In this document: one piece after another, positions 63,864 to 64,000 of the stretch
Layout: each line of letters opens with the position of its first letter
Position numbering within the stretch: position 1 is the first letter of the stretch
Origin: an uncultured Acetatifactor sp.
GTDB taxonomy: Bacteria > Bacillota > Clostridia > Lachnospirales > Lachnospiraceae
Assembly (NCBI GenBank): GCA_947625475.1
Contig: CANQOL010000001.1
Coordinates: forward strand, 1 to 64,000
DNA length: 64,000 nt
Reading direction: 5' to 3'
The notes under the pieces: model-generated
What the model saw: only the letters and a program-made list of their open reading frames with translations
What the model was told of the DNA's origin: nothing
The model's database searches: none
Made by a program: the position numbers and the translations under genes

Positions 63864-64000
63864 CCTTCTTCCTCCTGCAGTATTCTTCGTACAATTCGAT
63901 CCCTTTGATATGGTTAAAATTGAAATACTGCTCCTTCTTTATCTTGTATGTCCCTATCCTCTTCTGGTTCAGTATCATTTCATTGTAAACAGGGCAGACA
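63850..64000 (-). CDS. C-terminal fragment of a sugar nucleotidyltransferase-like protein
   Basis: The minus-strand frame from the right edge ends at a TAG at 63850-63852. The last 50 residues contain CPVYNEMILNQKRIGTYKIK and GIELYEEYCRRKKDADK. The PVYN segment with following residues resembles the end of the neighbouring nucleotidyltransferase (APVYNILIEKEKKFVYY), so this is probably a paralogue, but only the tail is visible. It overlaps the cupin gene by 14 bp. Confidence 0.6.
   Translation of the reverse strand, partial: VCPVYNEMILNQKRIGTYKIKKEQYFNFNHIKGIELYEEYCRRKKDADK

Overview
The window looks like a contiguous piece of a high-GC Clostridia chromosome, most likely Lachnospiraceae. The basis is gene content and order: dgt-dnaG-rpoD-trmK, era-yqzL-recO, scpA-scpB, a eukaryote-type glyS, low-GC-Gram-positive style ribosome binding sites, DacF-type carboxypeptidases and a giant CoA-dehydratase activase. 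No species is claimed. Most genes lie on the minus strand and many overlap or are closely spaced.

Layout. 0.1-6.3 kb: peptidoglycan carboxypeptidases flanking scpA/scpB and a membrane metallophosphoesterase. 6.4-8.4 kb: rpsU (too short for ordinary ORF lists) and a DUF4143 ATPase. 8.4-15.8 kb: a small membrane protein, alaS, glyS, a lipoprotein coupled to glyS, recO, a YqzL-like protein and era. 15.8-22.5 kb: DUF4349 lipoprotein, M16C peptidase, an unknown protein, a sigma-70-like protein lacking region 4, and a rhomboid-like membrane protein. 22.6-23.55 kb: a gene-free repeat island. 23.7-28.8 kb: 2-hydroxyacyl-CoA dehydratase activase and a convergent trypsin-like lipoprotein. 28.9-29.3 kb: RNase P RNA. 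29.4-39 kb: Rpn-type nuclease, ABC-2 exporter, two zinc-ribbon membrane proteins whose promoter abuts 17 copies of TCTG. 39-46 kb: nucleoside kinase, trmK, rpoD, dnaG, dgt. 46-54 kb: serpin, GGDEF protein, tRNA-Leu(CAG), EF-G paralogue, prephenate dehydrogenase, second Rpn nuclease. 54-64 kb: a leftward surface-polymer operon that runs off the right edge.

The most interesting region is that operon. It has sugar nucleotidyltransferases, a cupin, two related SGNH-like/cytidylyltransferase fusion proteins, a 1134-residue protein with two GT2 domains and a CDP-glycerol-transferase-like domain, and a further GT2. Both fusion genes are broken by poly-G runs (G9 and G7), and adding one G to either restores a continuous protein. 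This looks like a pair of slipped-strand contingency loci that would switch supply of a CDP-activated precursor to the polymerase-like transferase; assembly error in homopolymers is the competing explanation.

The second striking structure is the repeat island: two 137-bp palindromic elements in opposite orientation whose 25-bp outer stems differ at six positions in the left arm, five of them compensated on the other arm, flanking an 18-bp tandem array. A recurring local theme is tandem repetition placed directly after stop codons (scpB, sigma-like gene, trmK, dgt).
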